From: Lineus longissimus
Taxonomy: Eukaryota; Nemertea; Pilidiophora; Heteronemertea; Lineidae
NCBI RefSeq assembly: GCF_910592395.1
Contig: NC_088314.1
Span: 9,116,001-9,180,000, forward strand
Reading direction: 5' to 3'
DNA length: 64,000 nucleotides
Within the stretch, counting starts at the first letter, position 1, and every line of letters starts with the position of its first letter. The notes under the pieces are model-generated. The model searched no databases. It saw nothing but the letters and a program-made list of their open reading frames with translations, and was not told the DNA's origin. A program made the position numbers and the translations under genes. Below are positions 22,832 through 35,592 of the stretch, one piece after another.

Positions 22832-22894
22832 CTGGAACTCTACGTAAATATAACCTATGAACCTGTCATCTATAAGACTTCGCTTGACACAGAT

Positions 22895-22975
22895 CCCTAT
22901 CATTCCCTCCTTGAGCACCACAGGTAGAGGAGGTTCTCACTGCGCATCAGCCAATGCATATTGGTAATCCTATCC
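22895..22975 (-). repeat. Short dispersed repeat, copy 2 (reverse)
   Basis: The reverse complement contains CAGTGAGAACCTCCTCTACC and TGTGGTGCTCAAGGAGG, near-identical to 30588-30622 except for a 3-bp insertion and single changes. Confidence 0.55.
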
Positions 22976-22999
22976 ATTCACCTGGTTAAAAAATCCTGG

Positions 23000-25150
23000 C
23001 CTCCACAACACCACACAAATCTCTTGAATCACTCTGGCCTGTTCATACCATGACCCTAAAGTATGTCATCATAAATCATGCATGAAAAATCTATGGCACA
23101 AACTTTGAAAATCTGACAGGTAAACACTTTCAGATCATGCGGGTTGCATGCCTTGCTTTCTAACTCAATTTGGAAACTTCTGAGTTTGAAATCTAGCACT
23201 CTTGACTATGTATCACAGCCCTTGAGTACTGTTGCTGGCATTACGGGTGAATCTGGAGATGTTTTTGAATTTATGTCCCAGGTCTTTGTCAATAGACCTA
23301 CACGTATTATTAATCCGGAAACTGTCACATCAACAGGGTAAACACAATTTGGATAAGTACCTTCGAATACTCTTCAGAAGTTATCCACTCCTATTTTTCA
23401 TTAATAGTTGAAAAGTAGTCTCAGGTACTTTAGGCCGTTACCATTAAGAGAGACAGAATTTTCATCACTTCTACGTCGCCAGCTAAAAAACTGAAGAAAT
23501 AAATAGCGGATACTTTTAAGGTACACATAAGTCAGTACGACTGTTTCATTCAGCACCGCGGAAAATCAATATCAACATCGCCTGGTTAAACCTGGCAATG
23601 ATACCGTGTTATTCTTTATCTAGAACAGTTTGAATTACGGAGAGTGTTAATATATTTTGCCTCTCACTGCCTTGCAAAGGCAATAATACGGATTGTTCAC
23701 TTTTGGAGTGGGGTCGTATTCATGAAAAAACTGTTCACACAAAACAATCATAGCCGGTAAATGAGGTAAAGATTTTCCATCATCCTTTAAAAAACATCAC
23801 TACCTGACTGTGATGACTTACTGACCAATTTCCAAAATTGTGCAGCTAATAAAAGCACAATGCATTAGTAAACTCTTAAAGAAACTCTCATTGTGTCAGT
23901 GAGGTGTGGTTTGTTTGATTTCTTTAAGCAAGAAGCTACGACAGGGATGACACTGATGATCACTGGCTTATCATGATTTTGGTGACGTTTACTGGTGCTC
24001 TGTATGCAGCCTTTTTTCTTTAGCTTACTGGCAGCAGCTACAGGTATAGCCGTTGAACAAGACATGGCAAAGGATATGTACATCCGAAACCACGCCAATT
24101 CCAAATATCAAACTGTCTTGACGAGGCAGTCTGGTCAGCTTAAATTCTCAACTGCCCACATTCACACTACAATACCGACACTCTGAGTAAACAATGCTGT
24201 CTCTCACAGGATATTGATTCTCCAGGGTGATTCCAAACGACTCTGGTTACTAAACTAAGAAAATTATCCTTTGTAGATACTTTTAACTGCATGGAATTAG
24301 AAAGAGACAACTGAATGTGAAGAAGGCCCATCATGAAGAAGTCAATTTGTGGGCCATAAATACTATACCGGGTCATTACCAGCAAATGGGGCCCTATAGC
24401 AAATGGCGGTCATGAAGAGCAAACGAAGACATGAATAGCTCATGGAAAGAGGTAACCCCAGCATACCAACAGGTGTCATTAATAGCAAACAGGTCGAATA
24501 TCCAATCTCACAGCTCAACTTGCAACCAAGGGTTAAAAATTAAGATCCAGGGATTCAATAAATGGCCATACAGTGAGTAAAACCAAACATCAATATCGTA
24601 CAAACAAATTATTAATTCAAATGGTCACAAGACAAAGTAGATATTGATATGTTTGTAGAAACCAATGTTGACCTTTTAGACCACTTGGATGAAAATGCAA
24701 GTGGGCGAGAAGAACTTGAAGAGATGATTTGTAAGTTTTATCCAATATTTTGAATGAATTTTCCGACACGATTCACTTGAACATGTTGAATTGAATCTCA
24801 AGTGCATCCGGATGCAAAACGTATGGCACAAGTTGCAATAATGTGAGGGTTTTACAAGGCCATAAGTACGGTTAAGTTAGATATAATGGGAAAGATGACC
24901 TCGAAGTCTCTTCTGGAAATTGAGATTAAGAAATTTAAAGCCACCTCCCAGTGATCAATCTGAATTGTCTTTGATGCCATACATCTTCAGTGATATAGTG
25001 GCAGTCAAGTTTAGTATATCACTAGGCAAGTTTGGTAATTTGACAGGCAAGACCTCAAGGGCTGTCAGGAGTAAAATGAATTGGCTATTTTGAAAAGATT
25101 TCATAGCACAAGGCCACAACCTGAAGCTAGTCTCCATGCTAATAGATGCT
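23000..25150. other. Gene-free stretch
   Basis: No repeat or gene could be supported; all frames are below 80 codons. Confidence 0.4.
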
Positions 25151-25497
25151 AATAGGTCAACATTTTGTCTCGCTCCCACCAGATATCACCAGACCATCGA
25201 ATTTCATTCACATTATCGCCAAGAAGCGTAACTTGTGGACACAGAATATTTCATTCGGAAAATTAGACGTGGACCCTTGGGGTGAAGCCTCTCAGGATAT
25301 AACAGTAAATTGTTAGAAACACTGAAAGTGCACGAAACTTATTTTCATTCATTACCAGATTATATCAGACATAGGATTAGGGCCTTGGGGCCTGAAATCC
25401 TTAATTAGTTAAACACTAACCATTAGAAGCACTGGAATCTTTTATCAATAGTGGTGGTTTTGGAATGTCCTTGGGATTTCCATTCCTCCCATCATTT

Positions 25498-25675
25498 AGG
25501 TGCAGATCCAGGATTCAGAGAAAGAGGGTGCACCAGGTGCTTCACTCTGGGTGTCCTTTTCAAATTTAAAGATTTTTTCAAACTTTCACTATTTCACTGT
25601 CAGTTTCAAAGATTTTTCCGAAAAAAGAGGGGACACGCGGCAGCTGCGCCCCTCCCACTTGGCTCTGCCCCTGTG
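25498..25675. mobile_element. Decayed hAT-like non-autonomous element
   Basis: The left end GTGCAGATCCAGGATTC and the inverse of the right end CAGGGGCAGAGCCAAG recall the CAGGGGCGGATCCAG termini common in hAT MITEs. Both ends are mutated and no clear 8-bp duplication is seen. It interrupts a tandem array. Confidence 0.4.
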
Positions 25676-25780
25676 ACGTTATCTGTTCTCACACAAATGG
25701 GACATCGCAGGCCTACTTAAATGTTCCGAGGCAGTCATGCACCATACACATTCAATATTTCATACAGATAATTAGACATG

Positions 25781-25798
25781 CCCCCCCCCCCCCCCCCC
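25781..25798 (+). repeat. C18 homopolymer
   Basis: Eighteen consecutive C lie where the other units have GGACCCTTGGGG or GGGCCCCTGGGG, so the run seems to have grown inside a repeat unit. The exact length may be a sequencing estimate. Confidence 0.9.
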
Positions 25799-26070
25799 AG
25801 ATGCCTCTGGGTGTAACAGCACAAGGCAATAAATTTCAATAGCGTGAAGCCAGCTTTCAAGCTAATTGCGCCCAAAACGTAAATATCTTGTCTCTTGTCT
25901 CGCTGCCAAAGGAGCTTACCAGACCATTGAAGTCATTCATGACACAGCCAAGAAGCGTTACTTGGGGACACGGAATATTTCAAACGGAAAATTAGAAGTG
26001 GGCCCCTGGGGCACAGGAAGCCTCTGACTATAGCAATAAATTGTTGGAAACATGGGAAAAGGGTACAAAT

Positions 26071-28925
26071 TACCTTCACTGATCCTCACAGGAGTACCAA
26101 ATACTTATAGCGGAGTCTCACCGGTGTCACCAGTACTTTAGCTGGAAGCGATTTCTGTGGAAAGACACTGCAATCAACAAGAAAGCCCTTCTATTTCTGT
26201 CGATTTTTTCATGTGTCTGAGCTGATTTTGTTATTTTATAAAAAGATGTCGAGCGAGCGTGAAAGTACCAGGGAGAATATGAGGTGGAATTACAATCTGT
26301 CTGAGAGCAAAAAAGTCACAGGTGTAAAGAGAACTGCTGTAAACCACCAAATATTTGCCAATTGCAAAAATAGAACGGCGTGAATATTTGGCATTCCCTG
26401 ATTATTCTCATCACCTCTGTTACTCTGGGGAAAAAAAATCTATCAGAAATTAGGTCCTTCTGGGGTAAGGTTTTGAAGTTAAATGTCAAAGGGCTACCAA
26501 TTTAGCAATTTCTGTCGACCATTTTGGTCCCAGTGCATCATAATTGACATGGTAGCTGTCCGCTTGATATTTCCTAAGTGGATGACGCCAGGAAACCAGG
26601 AGTCTATAACAACACAATCTGCCTGGTTTACATGAACAAGTCTTAGCTCGGTATCAATTGAAATTGGTCAGGAACTAGGACAGGTAAAGGTTTTGGGTTC
26701 ATGGGTGTTCTGGGTTGAGAACAGCCAGCGCGGCTATTGCCTGACCATGGTTCGAGACCTGAGAAAATGTTTTTGTCTTCCATTTGTGAGCTGACGTGAG
26801 CTTTGAAAGTACAGCCAGCAAGTATTAGATCTTTAATCTAAACTTGCAGCCACTTATAACTGGCTGTATTTTAAAAGCAGCAGGCAGTTTCTGCCCCGAA
26901 TAACTACAGATTCATGGCCCAGACTTGAACTGTTTTGAGAGTTTCAGCCCCTAAAACCTGTAAGTCTAACACGATAAAATGATGCAATATATTGCGTTTG
27001 ACATGAAGCGACAGAGAAATATATGAGTTTATACAAGGATACTTATTTCCACCATGATATCATTTATCAACATTTCATTACAAATATTTATAGAAGTACT
27101 TAGGGGAGCTACTTCTCAAACATTACTTTTGAAGCCTCTTAGCTTTCTAATGATAAATGATTCTACGTATTACACTGAAGAGATTATAGATATTTATCTT
27201 TTCTGGTCACTACTTTACAACTATTCCATGCGAAGACTACAAAAAAATTTGTGCGTAATGAGCCAAAAAATCGCCTTTTACATTCTTATAAATTGAAAAG
27301 CAGTCACCTGCTAAGAGTAATAAATCACCTGATTCAACAAAATTAGTCTATCCTAATAATCCATATTCCTCTGTAACTATTTTAACTGAATAAGAAACAA
27401 AATAACTTGAATTAGAAACAAAATATCTGAGAAAGAAAAAAAAATCTTCATAATAAAATATTGTAATATTTTTCTTCTCAAAACACAACTTCAAAGTGAA
27501 AGAGATTGCCATTTGCTGCAAAACTATATAACCAGACGCAAGAAAGGTTTTGACATCGTCCAATTTGTGCCGGAATTATTAAACCATCAACAAATTTAGC
27601 AACCTGCATGGAAGTCAGATATTTTTTTCATAGGGTTATCAATTTATGATCATTATATATTTTAAAGATTGCCTTTGATGAGGATGTCACAATAACTAGA
27701 TTAAATACGAGACCTAAATTTAACCTGCATGTCTAGCTACTTGGAAAATCACGAAGAAATTACATCTGTTTTGAAGTCACTTTCCCACTATAGATCAATA
27801 CTTTTAATTCGGAACAATGTTTATGGTTGCCGGCGCCCCCTATTAAGAGTTAAAAAATGAAAGATGTCTTCTGAAGTCCTCTATTTTCACATTAGGCTTA
27901 TTTAACTCAAACATCAAAATCTAGGTGGTGATGAGGTATTTTCCTTTCTGTTTCGAAACAGCAAGGACCAAGCAGAAAATCGTATCAAAAACTTGAAACC
28001 CAACTAAGGCCTATAGTTCAAGAAGCATGTTCTAAAAATGACCAGTGTTGTCGTCCCAATCTCATAATTTTGCCAATGCTATATATCTTGCAGCACAGCA
28101 ATGTCAACACAACAATATGATTGGTGTCTTTCAAAATATTGAAACAATAATTCTTTAAATTTTTTTATCTGATTGCAACATTAAGTCATTTCAACCCCAA
28201 TCCAAGCGGTATGGAATGTACAACACAGACACGCATTATGTTCATTGACACCCGTTCTCAAAATACTTCCATTATGCAGTCAACAAAATTAACGACCATA
28301 GATCCGAATATTTGTAAAATATCACATAAAATTGTAGGCGTCAATCAAACCCACTGTAACTAATGTCATCTGTGATCTACATTTTCACTGGTTCTTTTCA
28401 ATAACATGGCAAACTTAATACGCACCAGATCAACAATCATTGAAAAAATTGATTCCTGTAGGAGTATCCACCTTAAATTAGCGACAACATCAAGCGAATA
28501 CTGCATGACATCACTGGCATATAACGTAACCTGTCGCCGTCTTTCTGCTTTACCCATATAACGTAGCAGAAGTACCGCATCGCATCAAATCTGTGAGTCA
28601 CTGGTCCGCCTCCGGTGAACGCAGAAATATACAATAATCCCCCAGCAGAGATCAAAGGAAAGAAGCGGTGATATTTACTGCTGAGGATATCCCGATCCGA
28701 AACGGATACACGCTTTTTAACGCTGTTACTTACTCCCTATAGAAGAGGTGACCCAGTTTCTCTGAGATGACTAACACAAATCGTCACATGAGAGCAGAGC
28801 ATTTAATGAAAAGGGATACAGCTATTTTAATTTGGTTCTCAAAAGCTAAACTTGTAGTCATTCATTAAGACCATATATGTAGTGCACATAATACATCACA
28901 GCTCATTTGCTCCGCACTTTAATGG
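26071..28925. other. Gene-free stretch
   Basis: AT-rich. A B-box-like TGGTTCGAGACC at 26749 hints at a SINE remnant. A 27054-27296 plus frame is AT-driven, with no domain. Confidence 0.4.
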
Positions 28926-29495
28926 CATCAATTCTATTCTTTCTTCCCTCCTCAAGTCGATTACACATTTTCCCTAACATTTCATTGAACCCATTATCAA
29001 TTCTATTCATTCTTCTTCCCTCAGCAGATTACACATTTTCCCCTCATGATTGTCCTATCATTTGGTTGAAACTGGTTTAAATTCTATTCTCAATTACTCA
29101 TTTGCCCCACACGATTGTCCTAGCATTTGGTTGAAGATGGCGACAATTCTATTCTCAATTACACATTTTCCCCTCTTGGCTGTCGTAAAGCACTTCTTTT
29201 GAACCTAGAGTTGATTCTATTCTTGCCTCTGCCCTCAGTAGATTGCACAGTCCCCCCTAACATTTGGCTGAACCTGGTGTCAATTCTACTCTTTCTTCTG
29301 TCCTCAGTAGTTTACACATTCTCCCCGCATGGTTGTCCTAGCATTTGGTTGAATCTGGTGTGATTTCAATTTCTTCATTAGTCCTCATTATATAAGACAT
29401 TTTCCCCACCATTTGGTTGAACCTGGTGTCAATTCCATTCTTTTTTCTGTCTCAAGCCGATTGCACATTTTCCCATCTTGACTGTCACAGCTTTT
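28926..29495 (+). repeat. Degenerate tandem array, 65-83-bp units, about 8 copies
   Basis: CAATTCTATTCTTTCTTCTG-like anchors occur near 28929, 28999, 29080, 29145, 29213, 29282, 29365 and 29431. Each is followed by ATTACACATTTTCCCC, with or without TGATTGTCCTAGC, and ATTTGGTTGAACCTGGTG. Confidence 0.8.
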
Positions 29496-31879
29496 GAGAC
29501 AGACAAGGAATCCCAGCAACTATTGTGACCCAAATTACTCGCTGGCGCAGTCGGTGGGAAGTGGGCGTTCCATCAAAAGATGCCGAGACCGCCCGAGGAA
29601 AACCTTGTTCTAAGAGGGACCCGTTTCGTCTGTCACATGATAAAGTATTAACCTGACTAGAAATTAAACTCGAAACCTAAGAATTGACAGGGTCTACCTT
29701 TGGTTTATTTAGTTCAAGAAACCGACGAAGTCCCAACATCTAAAATCAAACGGAAGAAACCGGACTCAGAAATGGAGGAAAATGAAATCTTAAACGTCGC
29801 CACCAAATATGGTGGTATCTCCGGGCCGAGGAATCACAGCCAGAATTAATGGATTGAAAATTGGAACAACTGTGGAGAAATTCCTGTCAAGTCATCAAGA
29901 TTTCAAGCTGCTAAAAGCTACTTTAGTAATTATGGTTATACCAGACATGCCAGAATGGCTTAAGTGCTTTGTCCTTTATAGGTTCAATTTTCAATGCACT
30001 CAGGTGTAATAACTAAAGATATTTTGGGCTCTTTTTAATTTAATGCTGGTTTCTGGGAATTTCGATGCCAGGGACAGAAATAGCTGTTGCATCTCGATCG
30101 TCCAACAGGGACTAATATGATGTAATTTCTTTTATTATGGGATGGCCTATCATGTGACTAACTCGACAACTTGATGTCACTATTAACCCACTGGTCATCT
30201 AAATTAAACATGCTGCACAGCACCGAACAACCATGAGCATAATATCTCGCTTAGATTGAATACTATTGACTGGCTTTATATCGGTGAACCTAGAGTATAC
30301 AATAAAGCCCAAGGAAACCAAGGTGAATTTTAATGTGAGCGATTCACGTTGTCTGAATTTCCCGGATACAGTCTGCCCGCCACTTCCCCTCGAATGGAAG
30401 GGATAAACGTCCTTGTCACTCAGCGACAAACTACTCAAATTATCGCCATTTTAAATATCGCATTTAAGTGTTGGAATTGGCGTAATTAAATTTGTTGACA
30501 GTGCTGCATTTGCATCGCAGTTTAATGATGAGGAAACTGGTCTTTTCTAGGGTTCTAGTACAATGATGCATGGCATGATGTACAGTGAGAACCTCTACCT
30601 GTGGTGCTCAAGCAGGCAATGGCTGGCACTATATTCATCTTCACTATTTATAGGGAACGCAACATTCGAGCCATGCAGGTCAGCCCTTAATCTGTCAAAA
30701 AATTCTTTTTGTTGAAATTTTTGCTGATTGCAATAGTAAAGAAGCACAAACATTTGCGTTTACAGTAGTAGGACTACTTACTATACTATTGTTGACAGAC
30801 TAGCAGATATAAATGTAGTGTAAACATAAGTTAAATTAATTTAAGAATCGAATAATGCATATTTTTTTATTACGAGAAATGGAAAATGAAAGCAAGCAAA
30901 GTTACTGTACCCAGTATTCACAATGCAAACACTACACGGTCTACTCAAAAGGATGTTATTGTGCTCAGAGCAAAAGGATTGAAAAAAATTCAATATATTT
31001 GTCCTCAGGCATGTTGGAAATGTGTTTGCTTGTAAAAATATACCTCTGAGAAGCTTATTTTTAGTCCGATTTTGAAAATTAAAAGCTCTGAAGAGAGCGA
31101 GGCATTGACGTTTCTGCTCTCAAAATCATCATTTTTCAACATGTGCAAGAGGAAATAGACAGTGATGTGTCTGAAAATGGATATTTCACATTCCTGTACT
31201 CCTGTCTTGCCAGAGAGTTGAGAATTTTGTAGTGACATCTACCAAACCTGCAGACAACTAGCAAACAGTAGCTAAAGTTGCAAGAGACACAGCTTCAAAT
31301 CAATAATAGGGAAAGGAGCATTGGAGTGCGGTGTTGTACTGATTAAGGTGTCCACATTAAAATCACAGGGTAGTCATAGAGTTTGAATTCTGGTGAATAA
31401 CTTGCTTGCTCCTCTTCGTACCTAGAGGGGCACATAAGGCTTCTATCTTCAGTCTCCACCCTGTTTAGTGGACAGCCTGTCTGTGGATGGTTCCCCACGT
31501 CAGACCAAGCTGTCTCATCTCCTATTCTACTGTACGTCGCCAGGTCTCCTTTGAACCGCCGACGGTTGATGTAAAATGCCACAACACAGGGCTGGGTCAA
31601 CCAGAGCCTTAGTCATCATTATCCACACTCTTGTTTCAGCAATCAAACCACTGATTTTCACACAGTGACCTAAACACACAACTTATCAAAACAGAGCCAA
31701 GCCTTCCTTGGCTGAAACATAAAAATCGTAATGAACAAAACCTTTTCCCTCAATGTTCTCTTCAATTTCAACTTCTGGTCTAAATCATGTTAATGTGCCA
31801 TTGGCGTGTTTGACTCCATTCAATCCATTTTGTCTGGCCCATTTGCCTTAAACATTATGTATTGGCGAAATGTATCTAA
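29496..31879. other. Gene-free stretch
   Basis: Apart from the short dispersed repeat at 30575-30625 nothing is recognised. The AT-rich sequence has frames below 90 codons. Confidence 0.4.
30575..30625 (+). repeat. Short dispersed repeat, copy 1
   Basis: CAGTGAGAACCTCTACCTG and TGTGGTGCTCAAGCAGG match, reversed, the sequence at 22895-22975. Confidence 0.55.
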
Positions 31880-32135
31880 CTTAACACCAGACCAACAGCT
31901 GTTGTCTCAGGTCGTGTTGTTGACTTCACACCAGACCAAAAGCTGGTGTCTCAGGTTTTCTGCTGACTTCACACCAGACCAAAAGCTGGTGTCTCAGGTT
32001 TTCTGCTGACTTCACACCAGACCAAAAGCTGGTGTCTCAGGTTTTCTGCTGACTTCACACCAGACCAAAAGCTGGTGTCTCAGGTTTTCTGCTGACTGAA
32101 CGCCAGACCAAAAGCTGGTGTCTCAGGTTTTGTGT
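31880..32135 (+). repeat. 43-bp minisatellite, 6 copies, each with a hairpin
   Basis: Copies begin at 31880, 31923, 31966, 32009, 32052 and 32095. Inner copies are nearly identical and the outer two are diverged. Each contains ACACCAG and CTGGTGT, a perfect 7-bp stem around an 8-nt loop (eroded in the end units). Confidence 0.92.
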
Positions 32136-34648
32136 AGCAGCAATTTACACGCCAAGATCAGACTGCTTTACCTTTTTTACTTTGGCGAATGGCGAAATTT
32201 CTTTCGATTTTTCAAATCAAGATCAGCCTGATTTAACCTTTTCTATGATTATTTCCTCAGCAAAGTACAGAACTGAAAAAGCCAGAAAGCTAGAAATGTA
32301 AAACGCCTTAAGCCTTTCTGCTCCATACTCTTTTATCAAGGAAGTAGACTAAACATTCTGCCAAAGGCATCAACAGCAAGATTTTCAAGGGATCTACATC
32401 TAGATTAGTTTCTTTAAGTAGCTTTATAAAGTTGAACAGTCAAAACTTTAAATTTCATAAGAGACAGAATATAAGCCACATTTTCTAATGAAATTCATCA
32501 AATTTGAACAGAGTAGTCAACTTTCAAGATAAATTATCAATGGCAGTTAACACTTTTAGATACTGTAATCACAAATATTTACCACATATGAAAAGAAAAT
32601 CTTCAACAAGTCAAAAGTAAGAGCGTTTATTTATGCTGGTAAAATGAGAAATCATGAACTTTGACCTCTGTGACTTTGAAATGAAGTCAAACCAAAAACC
32701 GCTGTGATAATATGATGTATCCTCAGTAAATGCACTAACCAGATTTATTTCATGAAATTTTATTCAGGAGCAATTGCCATATTTCTGTTTTCAGCAAATG
32801 CCCCCCCCCCCCCCCACTGGTAAAACTGTGTATTACATCGGGCCTATGTCCAATAGTGAACAGTGCCTACTGATGTGCTTGGTGTTTTTTCGATTGACAT
32901 GACGCATTGCAGGCAAATGCATTCTAAGTATTGCTTGATGTCAATGCTGCACACTGCACAACCCAGCCATGATCCCTCATGATGCGTCAAGACAGTCAAG
33001 ACAATAACGACAGCAAAACTGCTCCAGCTTAGTGAAATGGTAAAAAGACTATATTTGAGTGGTGATGTGACTTTTTGAGAAAGCGGTTTTGAACATTGGT
33101 CAATTTTCAAAGTTGTTTTTCAAGTAAGTTTTTCAAGTTATCAGGACACAACTATACCTAAATGCTCACTGGCAACCCAAGCGACAATATCAACAAAGTA
33201 AAAACATCTCCTCGACAGTGTTCTTTATATAATATGTTTTCTTGCCAAATCAACTTCTCCAGTTTCCGAGCGGAGTGAACTTGATAGCCAGTGCATCACT
33301 TATAAAAATTGTCCACAAGCATGAGAAGTGGGTGGTGTGACTGTTTTACAAAAGAACAGTTCTTTCGCAGGAAGTATCGGGAACAATCGCCCCTGGCGTA
33401 TCATGCGCCTTGAATAATAAGGGCGACCATAAGCAGTATCGCTGCCTTAGGGGAGAGATGACCTATAACATCTTGTTTTTACACAATCAATGATAATCAT
33501 CACCACCTTGACATTTCAAATGGTTCCACCATTCTTCTTCTGAAGTTGGCATCTGACCGCTAGATGTTGTATCGGCAAGACACTGATCCCACACGTGACT
33601 TAATCTGTAGCCCCCTCCCCTCGTCTTGATTCATGTTGGTGAATCCAAATCACCTCCATCACCCATCTCGTAAATCATGTTGGCTCTCTCTCGCTACCAC
33701 TTTGCATCGTTCCCATGGGAAATGGTCCCTTTATGACTATTTGAAACCTCAAGGTGATTATTGACATTGATTGTGTAAAAACTTACTTCATATCATTCAA
33801 ATAGGCATGGTACAATTTGCGCTATGATAATATGTTTTTTACTGCTTGACCTGATTGATGGCTGGCTCTTTCAGAAACATAAGAGCATCATACATCGTCC
33901 AGTATCATCGATAAAACAATCCTGCAAGTATCAACACTGTTACACTCAAGGTTACTTAGACTGTAAGTCAGCTCAGGAATTGAACCATAGATCTACCAGA
34001 GCCATCCACATGCTCCTCCTCTTGCATGTCACAAGGGGTGTGAGAAGCCATTTAACATAACATGAAATGGGAAGGCTCAAGAGACTATTGGTCCAAATCT
34101 CTCAGAATGACATTTTATTGATTCAATTTCTTACAAAACACCTAACCGATAACAAAATAACACTTCCGTATCCCAGCATTCATGATAACAGGACTTAGTT
34201 CTCTCGAACGACTTCGCCAAACGGTACGATGCTACAGATACCATGCGAAATACTTCCGGAACTCGAACGTGTCTCCAACATCTCAAGAGACGATACGATG
34301 CTATCCACCCGACGAGAGGTTTCTATTCAATAAGATATCTGATTTGGATTTTGATTAAAAGTCGTGCCAGGCCGCAGGGAAATGTGCTATCCTGCCTTTG
34401 ACTCAGTTTTAGAGAGAATTTATATTCCAGCATTATGCTGGGGGGCAAGAAATTTATCTGGGTTGGTTTTGAAGAGACACAAAAAACATGCCTCGAAAAG
34501 ACATGATTTGAAAAGTGACCATATTCCCCCCAAAAAGCTTCAGCTCAACTGACTCCACTACCATTTCATAAATATCCTGGAAGTATTCAAACCCCATTAC
34601 CTTTTTACTGACTCACCCTGAAGCGTTGAAGCCAGAAACCGCTGCAAT
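32136..34648. other. Gene-free stretch
   Basis: Holds the C15 run. On the minus strand ATGGTTCAATTCC (33977-33989) is a perfect B box without a convincing A box, perhaps a SINE remnant. No gene. Confidence 0.4.
32801..32815 (+). repeat. C15 homopolymer
   Basis: Fifteen consecutive C follow AGCAAATG; the flanks are otherwise unremarkable. Confidence 0.9.
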
Positions 34649-34969
34649 TTAATTGTTAAACTTTGAAAGCTTTTTATTTTGAAAGCAAGTTAATCTTAAT
34701 GGAGCCAATGGAAAGTCACAGACATGTTTTAATTCTCTGAAGTGGGCGGTTAATCGCTTAGAATTGAAGTCTGACTTTATCTGACTTTTGTATTCATGCA
34801 GAGCTACCACCTCAACATGGTTGACTGCAAGTCTATTGCAATTGTCTTCTATGGGAACACACGGGGAAATCTCTTTTTCTTCACAAAAATGGAGTGAAAT
34901 GGAATACTTTATACAGCATAATAACATCAACAAAAGGACAATTAACATCAGTACTCTATTTTGACACAT
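34649..34969 (-). CDS. Candidate small secreted cysteine-containing protein
   Basis: The open frame encodes 106 aa. Residues 7-20 form a hydrophobic core (LMLIVLLLMLLCCI) and SIS at 23-25 is a likely signal-peptidase site, so the product would be secreted. The mature part has five Cys (29, 37, 44, 84, 95) and is mildly basic, without a family I recognise. A TGA stands directly before the first ATG, whose context is weak (T at -3, T at +4); a second ATG is at residue 8. It lies antisense to the putative intron upstream of the GPCR. A chance open frame is a serious alternative, because the DNA is AT-rich and hydrophobic stretches arise easily. Confidence 0.28.
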   Translation of the reverse strand: MCQNRVLMLIVLLLMLLCCIKYSISLHFCEEKEISPCVPIEDNCNRLAVNHVEVVALHEYKSQIKSDFNSKRLTAHFRELKHVCDFPLAPLRLTCFQNKKLSKFNN

Positions 34970-34995
34970 TCACTGCTTAAATGTCTTGGGTTACT

Positions 34996-35021
34996 CATCT
35001 TCTCCTATCTTATCTTTTCAG
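34996..35021 (+). other. Strong splice acceptor upstream of the GPCR
   Basis: A pyrimidine-rich run of about 25 nt ends in TTTTCAG at 35021, a near-ideal acceptor. If used, the exon starting at 35022 would carry a 5' UTR of about 570 nt ahead of the receptor ATG and the entire coding region. An unseen upstream non-coding exon would then exist. The UTR holds several short upstream ATGs, for example one in GAAATGGAATG near 35268. Transcript support is lacking. Confidence 0.45.
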
Positions 35022-35592
35022 AAAGCACTTGTCACAAGAAATCTGAACGGAAATAGGAAGCACCTCATTTGGAGAAAAACGACTCATTTGTATATTAAAA
35101 AGGAGATAATTCAGCCCGGATCATAAAGATTACCACTTCGCATTCATAATCTGGAACCTGAGGAACGATAATCAGGTATCATCTTAGACTCGGATGTGTT
35201 ACCTCCATCAAGGAACTACGGATTAATATTCAGCTTTCATTATTCGTTCAGTTCTACCAACAGGAGAAATGGAATGCCTCGACGTCATGAGATTTCTAAA
35301 ATAGCAAATCTTTCAGCCAAAGGTTTCATATCGTGTGTTCAACACAATACAATATGGCTCAATTTCTGATTGAAATGATTCGGCTTAAGTGCCGCGCATA
35401 GCTAAGGATAAGCTGCCTTTTCTGGTGGTTAAAAAATATCTTTGAAACGTGAGGGATAAGAATTAAAACGCGCCAATAAGAACCAAAACGTGACAAACAA
35501 AAACCAACTACTTAGGAAAACGAAACGCTTGTTTCTAAGGCAAGTCGCAATCGCAGGTTTAATTTGACGCCAATTAATCCAAAATATTTAAA

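Larger units (their letters stand above)
25155..26070 (+). repeat. Diverged tandem family, ~170-bp units, interrupted
   Basis: CAAGAAGCGTAACTTGTGGA...GAATATTTCATTCGGAAAAT...GAAGCCTCTCAGGATATAAC (25217-25310) is matched at 25945-26035, and a third partial copy at about 25755-25845 carries ATTAGACATG, a C18 run and GCCTCTGGGTGTAAC. A weaker match at 25345-25440 may be a fourth. Confidence 0.65.

Noticed and set aside
31806-32009. Short frame with TPDQKLVSQVF repeats
   Set aside because: Produced by the 43-bp array, which is not a multiple of three and soon hits a stop.
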